The notes under the pieces: generated by a model | The model's database searches: none | The model's input: the letters and a program-made list of their open reading frames with translations, nothing else | Told to the model about the DNA's origin: nothing | Program-made: the position numbers and the translations under genes | Assembly (NCBI RefSeq): GCF_036250675.1 | Contig: NZ_CP109592.1 | Coordinates: 7,688,001-7,752,000 of the forward strand | DNA from: Streptomyces sp. NBC_01689 | GTDB lineage: Bacteria; Actinomycetota; Actinomycetes; Streptomycetales; Streptomycetaceae | Direction: 5' to 3' | DNA length: 64,000 nt | Shown here: positions 20,630 to 32,731 of the stretch, in pieces | How positions within the stretch are numbered: the stretch's first letter is position 1 | Layout: every line of letters starts with the position of its first letter

Positions 20630-21174
20630 CCGAGCTGACGGACGTCTCCACGCTGCTGCTCAGCCGTATACGCGACGTGGCCGACTACCCGGAGCCGGGC
20701 GTGGTGTTCAAGGACATCACGCCGCTGCTGGCCGACCCGGTGGCCTTCGAGGCGCTCACCGGCGCGTTCGCCGAGATCGCCGTCCGCACGGGTGCGACGA
20801 AGATCGTCGGTCTGGAGGCCCGCGGGTTCATCCTCGGGGCCCCGGTCGCCGTCCGCGCGGGCCTCGGCTTCATCCCGGTCCGCAAGGCGGGCAAGCTCCC
20901 CGGAGCGACCCTGGCGCAGGCGTACGACCTGGAGTACGGCTCCGCCGAGATCGAGGTGCACGCCGAGGACCTGGACGCGGAGGACCGTGTCCTGGTCGTC
21001 GACGACGTCCTCGCCACCGGTGGCACCGCCGAGGCGTCGCTGCAGCTCGTCCGCCGGGCGGGCGCCGCGGTCGCCGGCGTCGCCGTGCTGATGGAGCTCG
21101 GCTTCCTCGGCGGCCGGAGCCGTCTGGAGCCCGCTCTCGCGGGCGCTCCGCTGGAGGCACTCCTCCAGATCTGA
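20626..21174 (+). CDS. apt: Adenine phosphoribosyltransferase
   Basis: Salvages adenine to AMP using PRPP in the cytosol. 182 aa; ATG 20626 overlaps the secF stop. The PRPP-binding motif VLVVDDVLATGGTAEA (about 124-139) is complete, and GLEARGFILGAPVA and FIPVRKAGKLPG match the APRT family. The secF-apt-relA order is conserved in actinobacteria and links purine salvage with (p)ppGpp metabolism genomically, though not necessarily functionally. Confidence 0.96.
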   Translation: MTELTDVSTLLLSRIRDVADYPEPGVVFKDITPLLADPVAFEALTGAFAEIAVRTGATKIVGLEARGFILGAPVAVRAGLGFIPVRKAGKLPGATLAQAYDLEYGSAEIEVHAEDLDAEDRVLVVDDVLATGGTAEASLQLVRRAGAAVAGVAVLMELGFLGGRSRLEPALAGAPLEALLQI

Positions 21175-21278
21175 CGGATCCGGCGGATCCGGCAGGTTCG
21201 AGCGAGCGCGGCAAGGCCCGGGTAAAGGCCCTGGAAGGCTCGGGGAAAGGCCTGGGACACCCGTAGGACACCGTGGGA

Positions 21279-21307
21279 GGCGGGCCCGGAGGAATCCGGC
21301 GCCCGCC
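21279..21307 (+). terminator. Hairpin terminator between apt and relA
   Basis: GGCGGGCCCGG and CCGG-C-GCCCGCC pair with one bulge around a short loop, followed by TTT. Upstream (21178-21270) are short direct repeats of GGATCCGGC and AAAGGCC-TGG. A TACCAT at 21372-21377 is the best -10 candidate for relA but lacks a good -35. Confidence 0.6.
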
Positions 21308-21428
21308 TTTCGCGTTCCCCCTGGTAAGGGCCGTGCCCACGGCCGAAAGCGAGCCCGGCGCCCAGGATCGCTACCATGGGGTCTCCGGAGCCTGACCGGG
21401 GGACCCGGAACGCGCACGAGGAGCCCTC

Positions 21429-23948
<2,520 letters not shown>

Positions 23949-23978
23949 CCGCCCGCCGGGTGTACCGGCGGACATGAC

Positions 23979-24016
23979 GAGAGGGGCTCCCGTACCGGTG
24001 TACGGGAGCCCCTCTC
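23979..24016. terminator. Bidirectional terminator, relA / DUF349 gene
   Basis: Perfect 17-bp stem (23979-23995 with 24000-24016) and 4-base loop between converging genes. Confidence 0.85.
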
Positions 24017-24046
24017 ACAGAGCCCTTCACACAGGGCGACGGCCTC

Positions 24047-25276
24047 TCAGCCGCCGAACTCCTGCAGCCCCTTCAGCGCCTGGTCCAGCAGGGCCTGACG
24101 GCCGTCGAGCTCGCGCTGCAGCTTGTCCGCCTTCGACGCGTTGCCCGCGGAGCGCGCCGCCTCGATCTGCCCCTGGAGCTTGTCCACGGCGGCCTGCAGC
24201 TGACCGGTCAGCCCCTCGGCACGCGCGCGTGCCTCCGGGTTGGTCCGGCGCCACTCGGCCTCCTCGGACTCCTGCAGGGCCCGCTCCACCGCGTGCATCC
24301 GGCCCTCGACCTTCGGACGGGCGTCGCGCGGCACATGGCCGATGGCCTCCCAGCGCTCGTTGATCGAGCGGAAGGCGGCCCGGGCGGCCTTGAGATCCTG
24401 CACCGGGACGAGCTTCTCGGCCTCCTCGGCCAGCTCCTCCTTGAGCTTCAGGTTCTCCGACTGCTCCGCGTCCCGCTCGGCGAAGACCGAACCGCGCGCC
24501 GCGAAGAACACGTCCTGGGCGCCGCGGAAGCGGTTCCACAGGTCGTCCTCGTGCTCACGCTGGGCACGGCCCGCGGCCTTCCAGTCCGCCATCAGCTCGC
24601 GGTAGCGCGCCGCCGTCGGACCCCAGTCCGACGAGGAGGACAGCGACTCGGCCTCCGCGACCAGCTTCTCCTTGGTCTTGCGGGCGTCCTCGCGCTGCGC
24701 GTCCAGCGAGGCGAAGTGCGCCTTGCGGCGCTTGGAGAACGCCGAGCGCGCGTGCGAGAAGCGGTGCCACAGCTCGTCGTCCGACTTGCGGTCGAGTCGC
24801 GGCAGCCCCTTCCAGGTGTCCACCAGGGAGCGCAGCCGCTCACCGGCCGCCCGCCACTGGTCGCTCTGCGCCAGCTCCTCCGCCTCGACGACCAGCGCCT
24901 CCTTGGAGTGCCGCGCCTCGTCGGACTGCTTCGCCCGCTGGACCTTGCGCTCCTCACGGCGCGCGTCCACCGTCTCGACGAGCTTGTCCAGCCGTACCTT
25001 CAGCGCGTCCAGATCACCGACGGCGTGGTGGGCGTCCACCTGCGCGCGGATGTGGTCGATGGCCGTCTGGGCGTCCTTCGCCGACAGGTCGGTGGTCTTC
25101 ACTCGCTTCTCGAGGAGGCCGATCTCCACAACCAGGCCTTCGTACTTGCGCTCGAAGTAGGCCAGCGCCTCATCAGGGGAGCCTGCCTGCCAGGAACCGA
25201 CGACCTGCTCGCCGTCGGCCGTACGCACGTACACGGTCCCCGTCTCGTCGACGCGGCCCCACGGGTCGCTGCTCAC
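24047..25276 (-). CDS. DUF349 coiled-coil protein
   Basis: 409 aa from GTG 25276, which follows GGAGGAGG. Almost wholly helical and rich in Ala, Glu, Arg and Lys, with at least three repeats of the DUF349 pattern (W-K-x-x-G, then D-x-L-W-x-R-F): WKGLPRLDRKSDDELWHRF, WKAAGRAQREHEDDLWNRF, and a third unit with WEAIGHVPRD. The C-terminal 80 residues are coiled coil ending LKGLQEFGG. The function is not known; no signal peptide, so cytoplasmic. Conserved beside relA in Streptomyces, but the strand differs, so co-regulation is not implied. Confidence 0.88.
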   Translation of the reverse strand: MSSDPWGRVDETGTVYVRTADGEQVVGSWQAGSPDEALAYFERKYEGLVVEIGLLEKRVKTTDLSAKDAQTAIDHIRAQVDAHHAVGDLDALKVRLDKLVETVDARREERKVQRAKQSDEARHSKEALVVEAEELAQSDQWRAAGERLRSLVDTWKGLPRLDRKSDDELWHRFSHARSAFSKRRKAHFASLDAQREDARKTKEKLVAEAESLSSSSDWGPTAARYRELMADWKAAGRAQREHEDDLWNRFRGAQDVFFAARGSVFAERDAEQSENLKLKEELAEEAEKLVPVQDLKAARAAFRSINERWEAIGHVPRDARPKVEGRMHAVERALQESEEAEWRRTNPEARARAEGLTGQLQAAVDKLQGQIEAARSAGNASKADKLQRELDGRQALLDQALKGLQEFGG

Positions 25277-25411
25277 AGCGCCTCCTCCACATGATGCCTG
25301 CGAGGGGCTTCAGGGCCCCCGGGCATCGTCCACAGTTTCGTCACGGCCAACATAGGCGACCAGCACGGCGGCTGTCCGCATCCAGCGCGACCGAAATTTC
25401 GCAGTTGGCGG

Positions 25412-26233
25412 TCAGGATTTCGTCACGGTCATCTTGTTGACCACGACGGTCGCGTTCGGTGCCCCGTCGCCCTGGCCCGTGCTCTCCCCGGCCGCGGCGA
25501 TCTTCTTGAGCACCGCGAGACCGGACTTGGAAATAGTTCCGAACGGTGTGTAACTGGGCGGCAGCTGACTGTCCTGGTACACGAGGAAGAACTGGCTTCC
25601 ACCGGTGTGCTTCTGGCCGGTGTTGGCCATGGCGACCGTACCCGCCGGGTAGACGCCGCCCTTGAGGGATTTGTCCTTCAGGTTCTCGTCCGGGATCGTG
25701 TACCCGGGACCGCCGCTGCCGGTGCCCTTCGGGTCACCGCACTGCAGCACGTAGATGCCGTTCGTGGTGAGCCGGTGGCACTTCGTGTGGTCGAAGAAGC
25801 CCTTGCCCGCGAGGAAGTCGAACGAGTTCACCGTGTGCGGAGCGGCCGCCGTGTCGAGCGCGATGTCCACGTCCCCGCAGGTCGTGGCCATCTTCATGCT
25901 GTAGTCGGCCGACTTGTCGATGGTCATCGCAGGCTCCTTCTTCCAGCTCAGCGACTTCACCGCGCCCTCGGCCGGCTTGGCGCACGGATCCGGCGCCTTG
26001 CTGGTCGGGGCGGCGCTCGGCGTGACCTCCGCGCCCGCGTTGGCCTTCTTGTCGTCGTTCTTGAAGACCCCGGTCGCGTAGGACACCACGGCGCCCACGA
26101 CGACCACGCCGAGGACCGACGCGACCACCGTGTTCCGCATGTGTGACTTGCGCCGCGCGGCCGTGCGCCGCTGCTGCTGCCGCAAGAACTTCTCCCGGGC
26201 GAGCTGACGCCGCCGCTGTTCCTGGGTGACCAC
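25412..26233 (-). CDS. Membrane-anchored cyclophilin-type peptidyl-prolyl isomerase
   Basis: 273 aa from GTG 26233 (GAGGAG upstream). The N-terminus is short, basic and cytoplasmic, then one membrane helix (about 33-52, VVASVLGVVVVGAVVSYATG), an Ala/Pro/Ser linker and an extracellular cyclophilin domain (about 105-273). Catalytic residues are visible: Arg in CHRLTT, Gln in LQCGDP and Phe in GSQFFLVY. Four cysteines lie in the extracellular part (DPCAKP, TTCGD, TKCHRL, LQCGDP), suggesting disulfides. It is probably a folding helper for secreted proteins. Comparable to the ppiB beside relA in mycobacteria. Confidence 0.92.
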   Translation of the reverse strand: MVTQEQRRRQLAREKFLRQQQRRTAARRKSHMRNTVVASVLGVVVVGAVVSYATGVFKNDDKKANAGAEVTPSAAPTSKAPDPCAKPAEGAVKSLSWKKEPAMTIDKSADYSMKMATTCGDVDIALDTAAAPHTVNSFDFLAGKGFFDHTKCHRLTTNGIYVLQCGDPKGTGSGGPGYTIPDENLKDKSLKGGVYPAGTVAMANTGQKHTGGSQFFLVYQDSQLPPSYTPFGTISKSGLAVLKKIAAAGESTGQGDGAPNATVVVNKMTVTKS

Positions 26234-26413
26234 CGGGTTATCTCCTCGTGCGTCTCGTACGTCAGGTGGGACGCGTGCGTCTGGTGAGCCGATCGCCTGC
26301 GTGTGACCCGTACCGTATATGGGTTGGCTGAGGAAACGGCAGCGCCGGTAGGCTCTGAGCCACAGCCGCCCACCCCGTACGACACATCACGTACGACACC
26401 CCGAAGGACGATC

Positions 26414-27130
26414 GTGCTCATTGCCGGGTTCCCCGCCGGGGCCTGGGGGACCAACTGTTACCTGGTCGCCCCCGCCGCGGGTGAGGAGTGCGTGATCATC
26501 GACCCGGGCCACCAGGCCACCCAGGGAGTCGAGGACGCGCTCAAGAAGCATCGGCTCAAGCCCGTCGCGGTCATCCTCACCCACGGCCACATCGACCATG
26601 TCGCCTCGGTCGTCCCGGTGTGCGGGGCGCACGGCGTTCCCGCGTGGATCCACCCCGAGGACCGCTACATGATGAGCGACCCCGAGAAGGCGCTCGGCCG
26701 GTCCATCGGCATGCCGCTCATGGGCGAACTGACGGTGGGAGAGCCGGACGACGTCAAGGAGCTGGCCGACGGCGCCGGGCTCGCGCTGGCCGGTCTCGAG
26801 CTGTCCGTCGCGCACGCGCCCGGTCATACCAAGGGGTCGGTGACCTTCCGGATGCCGGAGAGCGCGGACGTCCCGTCCGTGTTCTTCTCCGGGGACCTGC
26901 TGTTCGCCGGCTCCATCGGACGTACCGACCTGCCCGGCGGTGACATGGACGAGATGCTCGGTTCGCTGGCCCGCGTGTGCCTGCCGCTCGACGACTCGAC
27001 CGTGGTGCTGTCGGGGCACGGTCCCCAGACGACCATCGGCCAGGAGCGCGCCACCAACCCGTACCTGCGACAGGTGGCGGCAGACCGTCAAGAGCCCGGC
27101 CCGCGGCCGGCTCCCCGACGAGGAATGTGA
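26414..27130 (+). CDS. Metallo-beta-lactamase-fold hydrolase (glyoxalase II-like)
   Basis: 238 aa from GTG 26414 (VLIAGFPAGAWGTNCYLV) after AAGGACG; the frame is open 111 bases upstream but that part is unlike the family. Metal ligands: THGHIDHV (HxHxDH), HAPGHTKGS, FSGDLLF and SGHG. This arrangement matches glyoxalase II-type thioester hydrolases, but the exact substrate cannot be read. Precedes hisS by 12 bases on the same strand, an arrangement shared with mycobacteria (Rv2581c-hisS). Confidence 0.88.
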   Translation: MLIAGFPAGAWGTNCYLVAPAAGEECVIIDPGHQATQGVEDALKKHRLKPVAVILTHGHIDHVASVVPVCGAHGVPAWIHPEDRYMMSDPEKALGRSIGMPLMGELTVGEPDDVKELADGAGLALAGLELSVAHAPGHTKGSVTFRMPESADVPSVFFSGDLLFAGSIGRTDLPGGDMDEMLGSLARVCLPLDDSTVVLSGHGPQTTIGQERATNPYLRQVAADRQEPGPRPAPRRGM

Positions 27131-27142
27131 CGAGAGACCTTC

Positions 27143-28405
27143 GTGAGCACCTTCAAGGCCCCCAAGGGCACGTACGACCTGATCCCGCCGGACAGCGCGA
27201 AGTTCCTCGCGGTCCGCGAGGCCATCGCCGGCCCGCTGCGCAACTCGGGCTACGGCTACATCGAGACCCCCGGCTTCGAGAGCGTCGACCTGTTCGCGCG
27301 CGGGGTCGGTGAGTCCACCGACATCGTGAGCAAGGAGATGTACGCGTTCGAGACCAAGGGCGGCGACCGGCTGGCGCTGCGCCCCGAGGGCACCGCGTCC
27401 GTGCTGCGCGCCGCGCTGGAGGCGAACCTGCACAAGCTCGGCAACCTCCCGGTCAAGCTCTGGTACTCCGGCTCGTACTACCGCTACGAGCGCCCCCAGA
27501 AGGGCCGGTACCGGCACTTCTCGCAGGTGGGTGCCGAGGCCATCGGCGCGGAGGACCCGGCCCTCGACGCCGAGCTGATCATCCTGGCGGACCAGGCGTA
27601 CCGCTCGCTCGGACTGCGGAACTTCCGGATCCTGCTCAACTCGCTCGGCGACCGGGAGTGCCGTCCCGTCTACCGGGCCGCGCTCCAGGACTTCCTGCGC
27701 GGTCTCGACCTCGACGAGGACACCCTCCGCCGGGCCGAGATCAATCCGCTGCGGGTCCTCGACGACAAGCGCGACGACGTGCAGAAGCAGTTGGTCGGCG
27801 CGCCGCTGCTGCGCGACTTCCTGTGCGACGCCTGCAAGGCGTACCACGAGGAGGTGCGCGAGCTGATCACCGCCGCGGGCGTCGCCTTCGAGGACGACGC
27901 CAAGCTGGTGCGCGGCCTGGACTACTACACCCGCACCACCTTCGAGTTCGTCCACGACGGTCTCGGTTCGCAGTCCGCGGTGGGCGGCGGCGGACGCTAC
28001 GACGGCCTCTCCGAGATGATCGGCGGTCCCGAACTGCCGTCGGTGGGCTGGGCCTTGGGCGTCGACCGCACGGTGCTGGCGCTGGAGGCGGAGGGCGTGG
28101 AACTCGAACTCCCCGCGCTCACCAGCGTGTTCGCGGTGCCGCTGGGTGAGGAGGCCCGCCGGGTGCTCTTCGCCAAGGTCACGGAGTTGCGCAAGCTCGG
28201 GATCGCCGCCGACTTCTCGTACGGCGGCAAGGGCCTCAAGGGCGCGATGAAGAACGCGAACCGGTCCGGCGCGCGCTACACGATCGTCGCCGGTGAGCGT
28301 GATCTCGCCGAAGGCGTTGTGCAGCTCAAGGACATGGAGTCCGGCGAACAGACCGCCGTCGGCGTCAACGAGATCGTCGCGGAGCTGGAGGTCCGGCTCG
28401 GCTGA
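27143..28405 (+). CDS. hisS: Histidyl-tRNA synthetase
   Basis: Class II synthetase charging tRNA-His. 420 aa from GTG 27143. Motif 1/2 region [13 protein letters not shown] and [21 protein letters not shown]; histidine-specific blocks [16 protein letters not shown] and GGGGRYDGL; motif 3 GWALGVDR. The C-terminal anticodon-binding domain (about 325-420) is complete. Probably co-transcribed with the preceding hydrolase. Confidence 0.97.
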   Translation: MSTFKAPKGTYDLIPPDSAKFLAVREAIAGPLRNSGYGYIETPGFESVDLFARGVGESTDIVSKEMYAFETKGGDRLALRPEGTASVLRAALEANLHKLGNLPVKLWYSGSYYRYERPQKGRYRHFSQVGAEAIGAEDPALDAELIILADQAYRSLGLRNFRILLNSLGDRECRPVYRAALQDFLRGLDLDEDTLRRAEINPLRVLDDKRDDVQKQLVGAPLLRDFLCDACKAYHEEVRELITAAGVAFEDDAKLVRGLDYYTRTTFEFVHDGLGSQSAVGGGGRYDGLSEMIGGPELPSVGWALGVDRTVLALEAEGVELELPALTSVFAVPLGEEARRVLFAKVTELRKLGIAADFSYGGKGLKGAMKNANRSGARYTIVAGERDLAEGVVQLKDMESGEQTAVGVNEIVAELEVRLG

Positions 28406-28449
28406 GCGCGGTGGGCCGCCCCCGCCCGTCCCGCCCCGGGACGACTTCC

Positions 28450-28491
28450 CGGGCACGGCCGGCGGGGGCATCGCCCCGGCGGCCGTGCCCG
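28450..28491. terminator. Bidirectional terminator, hisS / ABC genes
   Basis: Outer 11-bp perfect stem (28450-28460 with 28481-28491) with an inner GGGGC/GCCCC hairpin, between converging genes. Confidence 0.75.
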
Positions 28492-28508
28492 AGGGCCCGC
28501 CGGGTGGG

Positions 28509-29354
28509 TCACCCGTCGCGCCGGTCGGTCCAGCGGAAGGTCAGCAGACAGAGCACCAGTCCTCCGACGCACCACGCCCCCAGCACCAGGGCGATCCGCC
28601 CGAACTCCCAGGCGCCCGCCTGCTCCAGGACCTTCGCCGACTCCGGCAGGAACACCCCGCGCAGGCCCTGGCACATCCACTTCAGCGGGAACAGCGCGCC
28701 GACGTTCAGCATCCAGTCGGGGATCGTGTCGATCGCGATGTACACCCCGGAGATGAACTGCAGGACCAGGAACGGGAGAACGACCACCGAGGTGGCGCTC
28801 CTGCCGGACTTCGGGACGGAGCTGATCGCGATGCCGAGCAGGGCGCAGGCGGCCAGACCGAGGACGAAGATCCAGCCGAACTCGGCCCATCTGCCCGCGT
28901 CCGAGGGGAGTTCCACGTCGTAGAGCGTCGTCCCCACCAGGAGCAGGATCGCCGTCTCCAGGACGCCGGTGACGAGGACCAGCCAGATCTTGCCCAGGAA
29001 GTACGCGGCCGGGGGCATCGGTGTGCCGCGCAGCCGGCGCAGCACCCTCTCGTCCCGTTCGATGGCGATCGAGATGCCGAGCGACTGGAAGCTGGTGGAC
29101 ATGATGCCCGCGGCCATCATGGCGGGCACGTACAGCTGTGAGGCCGTGATGCCCGCGCCCCGCACGTCGTCGCTGAAGATCGAGGCGAAGAGGAACAGGA
29201 AGACGACCGGGAAGGCGAAGGTGAAGACCACCTGGTCGCGCTGGCGGAAGAACTGCTTGATCTCCAGGGCGCCCCGCCGCAGGCCGAGGCTCCAGGCGCC
29301 CGGGAGGCGGCCGGTGCCGACCGCGTCGCGGGACGGTACGCCGGTCGCGGTCAT
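28509..29354 (-). CDS. ABC-2 type transporter permease
   Basis: 281 aa from ATG 29354, overlapping the stop of the upstream ATPase gene by 4 bases. Six membrane segments are predicted (e.g. VVFTFAFPVVFLFLFASIF, LVLVTGVLETAILLLVGTT, FGWIFVLGLAACALLGIAI, IALVLGAWCVGGLVLCLL). The ABC-2 family pattern is present, with a conserved amphipathic region RDERVLRRLRGTPMPP after TM2. It pairs with the ATPase to make an exporter of the drug/antibiotic or lipid type; substrate unknown. An apparently longer frame running upstream overlaps the ATPase gene out of phase and is not real. Confidence 0.92.
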   Translation of the reverse strand: MTATGVPSRDAVGTGRLPGAWSLGLRRGALEIKQFFRQRDQVVFTFAFPVVFLFLFASIFSDDVRGAGITASQLYVPAMMAAGIMSTSFQSLGISIAIERDERVLRRLRGTPMPPAAYFLGKIWLVLVTGVLETAILLLVGTTLYDVELPSDAGRWAEFGWIFVLGLAACALLGIAISSVPKSGRSATSVVVLPFLVLQFISGVYIAIDTIPDWMLNVGALFPLKWMCQGLRGVFLPESAKVLEQAGAWEFGRIALVLGAWCVGGLVLCLLTFRWTDRRDG

Positions 29355-30217
29355 CGCGCGGTCTCCTGTCCGGTCAGGCGCAGATAGACGTCCTCCAGCG
29401 TGGGGCGCGTCACCGTCAGCCCCGGTATCTCGCCGTCGAAGCGGAGGGTGAGCGCGGCGACCGTGCGGGTGGGGGTCTCGGTGCGCTCGGAGCGCGGGGT
29501 GCCGTCGGCCTCCGTCCACCCCACGGTCGCCCCGGTGCCGAACCGCTCGCGCAGCGCGGCCGGCTCGCCCTCCGCGACGACCCGTCCGCGGGCGACGACG
29601 GCGAGCCGGTCCGCGAGCGTCTCCGCCTCCTCCAGGTAGTGGGTGGTGAGGAGGATGGTGGTGCCCTCGCCGGCCAGCTTCCTGATCAGGTCCCAGAAGC
29701 GGCGGCGCGCGGCCGGGTCGAAACCGGTGGTCGGTTCGTCCAGGAGCAGCAGCTCGGGGCCGCCGATCACCCCGAGCGCCACGTCCAGCCGCCTGCGCTG
29801 ACCACCGGAGAGCGCCTTGACCCGGCTGTCCGCCCTGGCCTCCAGACCCACCAGCGCGACGACCTCCTCGGCGTCGCGCGGCCTCGGGTAGTAGCGGGCG
29901 AAATGCCGTACGGTCTCGCGCACCGTCAACTCGGCGGGCGCGGATTCGTCCTGCCAGACGATGCCGATCCGGGAGCGCCACGCGCGCGTCCCCGTCGCCG
30001 GGTCCGCGCCCAGGACGGTGACCTCGCCCCCGTCCCGGGCGCGGTTGCCCTGGAGGATCTCCACCGTCGTGCTCTTGCCCGCGCCGTTGGGTCCGAGCAG
30101 GCCGAACACCTCTCCCCGGCGGATACCGAGGTCGACACCGTCCACGGCGGTCACGTCCCCGTAGCGCTTGCGCAGCCCCCGGACGTCCACCGCGAGCTCT
30201 TCCGCGTGTGTTGTCAT
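29351..30217 (-). CDS. ABC transporter ATP-binding protein
   Basis: 288 aa from ATG 30217 (MTTHAEELAVDVRGL). Walker A GPNGAGKST (about 43-51), Q-loop VWQDES, signature LSGGQRRRLDVA, Walker B LLLLDEPT and H-loop TTHYLEEAE are all intact. The C-terminal 70 residues match the extension of DrrA-like ATPases (DGEIPGLTVTRPTLEDVYLRLTG). Forms an operon with the following ABC-2 permease and is divergent from the VKOR gene, with 138 bases between them. Confidence 0.94.
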   Translation of the reverse strand: MTTHAEELAVDVRGLRKRYGDVTAVDGVDLGIRRGEVFGLLGPNGAGKSTTVEILQGNRARDGGEVTVLGADPATGTRAWRSRIGIVWQDESAPAELTVRETVRHFARYYPRPRDAEEVVALVGLEARADSRVKALSGGQRRRLDVALGVIGGPELLLLDEPTTGFDPAARRRFWDLIRKLAGEGTTILLTTHYLEEAETLADRLAVVARGRVVAEGEPAALRERFGTGATVGWTEADGTPRSERTETPTRTVAALTLRFDGEIPGLTVTRPTLEDVYLRLTGQETAR

Positions 30218-30355
30218 GGCCCCGAGCTTCCCCCCGAACCGAACGTTCCGGGACGACCGCGCGTACCTCCTTATGTCCATCGAACGGTGGCCATACCCGC
30301 GCGTGCGGCACAATGTCGGTGCCCGCAGGCCCTTCGAGACTACGGAAACGGCGTG

Positions 30356-30991
30356 ATGAGCAAGACGACAGTCAAGGACGTCTCCACCGAACCGGACCGC
30401 GTCGACGGTCCCCGGACGGTCGGCGGCAGCCGTGCGCTCGCCCTGTTGCTGGTGATCACCGGTGCGGCCGGTCTGCTCGCCGCGTGGGTCATCACGATCG
30501 ACAAGTTCAAGCTGCTGGAGAACCCGGACTTCGTGCCGGGGTGCAGCCTGAACCCGGTCGTGTCCTGCGGCAACATCATGAAGAGCGAGCAGGCCTCGGC
30601 CTTCGGGTTCCCCAACCCGATGCTGGGCCTGGTGGCGTACGGCATCGTGATCTGCGTCGGGGTGAGCCTGCTGGCGCGGGCGACCTTCCCGCGCTGGTAC
30701 TGGCTGACGTTCAACGCCGGCACGCTCTTCGGCGTCGGATTCTGCACCTGGCTGCAGTTCCAGTCGCTGTACCGCATCAACTCGCTGTGCTTGTGGTGCT
30801 CACTGGCCTGGGTCGCCACGATCATCATGTTCTGGTACGTGACCTCGTCCAACGTCCGCAACGGCTTCCTGCCCGCCCCGCGCTGGGCGAGGAGCTTCTT
30901 CGGCGAGTTCACCTGGGTCCTGCCGGTCCTGCACATCGGCATCATCGGCATGCTGATCCTGACCCGCTGGTGGGACTTCTGGACGAGCTGA
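30356..30991 (+). CDS. Vitamin K epoxide reductase family protein (disulfide-forming)
   Basis: 211 aa from ATG 30356. Integral membrane protein of about five helices. It has both cysteine pairs of bacterial [14 protein letters not shown] in the first extracellular loop and the CxxC CLWC (about residue 144) in the quinone-proximal helix. In actinobacteria VKOR replaces DsbB, reoxidising a DsbA-like partner using menaquinone and so driving disulfide formation in exported proteins. No partner thioredoxin-fold gene is adjacent. Translated from the strand opposite to the ABC pair. Confidence 0.93.
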   Translation: MSKTTVKDVSTEPDRVDGPRTVGGSRALALLLVITGAAGLLAAWVITIDKFKLLENPDFVPGCSLNPVVSCGNIMKSEQASAFGFPNPMLGLVAYGIVICVGVSLLARATFPRWYWLTFNAGTLFGVGFCTWLQFQSLYRINSLCLWCSLAWVATIIMFWYVTSSNVRNGFLPAPRWARSFFGEFTWVLPVLHIGIIGMLILTRWWDFWTS

Positions 30992-31035
30992 CAGCCCCGG
31001 GGGGATTGTCAGTGGGGTGACATAGGGTTTCGTCC

Positions 31036-32391
31036 GTGGAGCCCGACCTGTTCACCGCCGCAGCCGAAGAACGCCAGGAGAAGGACCCCTCCGGGAGTCC
31101 CCTGGCCGTCCGGATGCGCCCGCGCACCCTCGACGAGGTGGTGGGCCAGCAGCACCTGCTGAAGCCGGGCTCCCCCCTGCGCAGACTCGTCGGCGAGAGC
31201 GGCGGCGGTCCCGCCGGACCCTCGTCCGTGATCCTCTGGGGCCCGCCCGGCACCGGCAAGACCACCCTGGCCTACGTGGTCTCCAAGGCCACGAACAAGC
31301 GGTTCGTGGAGCTCTCCGCGATCACCGCGGGCGTCAAGGAGGTGCGCGCGGTCATCGAGAGCGCCCGCCGGGCCACCGGCGGCTTCGGCAAGGAGACCGT
31401 CCTCTTCCTGGACGAGATCCACCGCTTCAGCAAGGCCCAGCAGGACTCCCTGCTCCCGGCCGTCGAGAACCGCTGGGTGACGCTCATCGCGGCGACGACC
31501 GAGAACCCCTACTTCTCGGTGATCTCCCCGCTGCTCTCCCGCTCCCTCCTGCTCACCCTGGAACCGCTCACCGACGACGACCTGCGCGGACTGCTGCGCC
31601 GGGCACTCCAGGACGAGCGCGGCCTCAAGGCGTCCGTCACCCTCCCCGAGGACACCGAGCAGCACCTGATGCGGATCGCCGGCGGTGACGCCCGCCGGGC
31701 GCTGACCGCCCTGGAAGCGGCGGCGGGGTCCGCGCTCGACAAGGGCGAGCCGGAGATCACCCTCCAGACCCTGGAGGAGACCGTCGACCGTGCCGCGGTG
31801 AAGTACGACCGTGACGGCGACCAGCACTACGACGTGGCGAGCGCCCTCATCAAGTCCATCCGCGGCTCGGACGTGGACGCCGCCCTGCACTACCTGGCCC
31901 GGATGATCGAGGCCGGCGAGGACCCGCGCTTCATCGCCCGCCGTCTGATGATCTCCGCCAGCGAGGACATCGGCCTCGCCGATCCGCACGCGCTGCCGAC
32001 GGCCGTCGCCGCCGCCCAGGCCGTCGCCATGATCGGCTTCCCCGAGGCCGCGCTCACCCTCAGCCACGCGACCATCGCCCTGGCCCTGGCGCCGAAGTCC
32101 AACGCCGCCACCACGGCCATCGGCGCCGCCATGGAGGACGTGCGCAAGGGGCACGCGGGCCCGGTGCCGATGCATCTGCGCGACGGGCACTACAAGGGCG
32201 CGGCCAAGCTGGGGCACGCCCAGGGGTACGTGTACCCGCACGACCTGCCGGAGGGCATCGCCGCCCAGCAGTACGCCCCCGAGGAGCTGAAGGACCGGGA
32301 GTACTACACGCCGACGCGGCACGGCACGGAGGCGCGCTACGCGGACGCGGTGGAGTGGACCCGCAAGCGCCTCGGTCGAGGGCGGTCCTGA
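31036..32391 (+). CDS. rarA: Replication-associated recombination ATPase RarA (MgsA)
   Basis: AAA+ clamp-loader-like protein acting at stalled replication forks. 451 aa from GTG 31036. Walker [10 protein letters not shown] (about 68-76), Walker B FLDEIHRF, sensor ATTENP, and the long C-terminal RarA tetramerisation region ending with [10 protein letters not shown] and [22 protein letters not shown] lies 7 bases upstream of the GTG and there is no Shine-Dalgarno, so it may be leaderless. Followed by a 340-base gap before rpsD. Confidence 0.95.
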   Translation: MEPDLFTAAAEERQEKDPSGSPLAVRMRPRTLDEVVGQQHLLKPGSPLRRLVGESGGGPAGPSSVILWGPPGTGKTTLAYVVSKATNKRFVELSAITAGVKEVRAVIESARRATGGFGKETVLFLDEIHRFSKAQQDSLLPAVENRWVTLIAATTENPYFSVISPLLSRSLLLTLEPLTDDDLRGLLRRALQDERGLKASVTLPEDTEQHLMRIAGGDARRALTALEAAAGSALDKGEPEITLQTLEETVDRAAVKYDRDGDQHYDVASALIKSIRGSDVDAALHYLARMIEAGEDPRFIARRLMISASEDIGLADPHALPTAVAAAQAVAMIGFPEAALTLSHATIALALAPKSNAATTAIGAAMEDVRKGHAGPVPMHLRDGHYKGAAKLGHAQGYVYPHDLPEGIAAQQYAPEELKDREYYTPTRHGTEARYADAVEWTRKRLGRGRS

Positions 32392-32731
32392 CCACCCTGT
32401 ACGATGTCCCGAAGCGCTGCGTCCCGTGTCCGGCCCCGGTCGGCACCACCAGAACGGGACATCCAGCCGGAGCCCCCGCCTCCATGGGGGGATTCCAGGA
32501 GCGTCGCGCACCGTCGAAGGTGTCGCGGGCAGCCCACCACCACCCGGTTCCCGGGGAGAGGTCGGTGGGCCACTCGCGTGCTGCACGTATGTGCCCAGAC
32601 CCAGGAGCGGCTGCCCGCCCCGCCCACGTGGACCCCCACGGTGGCGAGGAGGGTTTCCCGGGCTGCGGATTGCGACCTCCCCTAACCCTGGTGAAGCCGT
32701 ATTCGTATCGGAAACATGAGGTGTTTGGTTC
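32392..32731 (+). ncRNA. Structured 340-nt leader region upstream of rpsD
   Basis: No convincing protein gene is present. TACGAT at 32400-32405 could start a transcript near 32412. The following sequence folds into successive helices: GTCCCGT/ACGGGAC (32421-32427 with 32454-32460), CCCCC/GGGGG (32473-32477 with 32486-32490), CACC/GGTG around 32509-32523, GCCCACC/GGTGGGC (about 32532-32570) flanked by CGCG/CGCG, and CGTGG/CCACG (about 32627-32640). Many ribosomal-protein genes carry such leaders for autoregulation, S4 among them. An actinobacterial S4 leader of this form is not one I recognise, so both the RNA and its role are inference. Confidence 0.35.

Noticed and set aside
28509..30311. 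A single 600-codon frame that looks like an ATPase-permease fusion
   Set aside because: The upstream part is the ATP-binding gene read out of phase. The real ATPase is in another frame and overlaps the permease start by 4 bases.
31006..31028. TTGTCA (31006) with TAGGGT (31023) as a full rarA promoter
   Set aside because: The spacer is only 11 bases, too short for a sigma-70-type promoter. Only the -10 is kept as a possibility.
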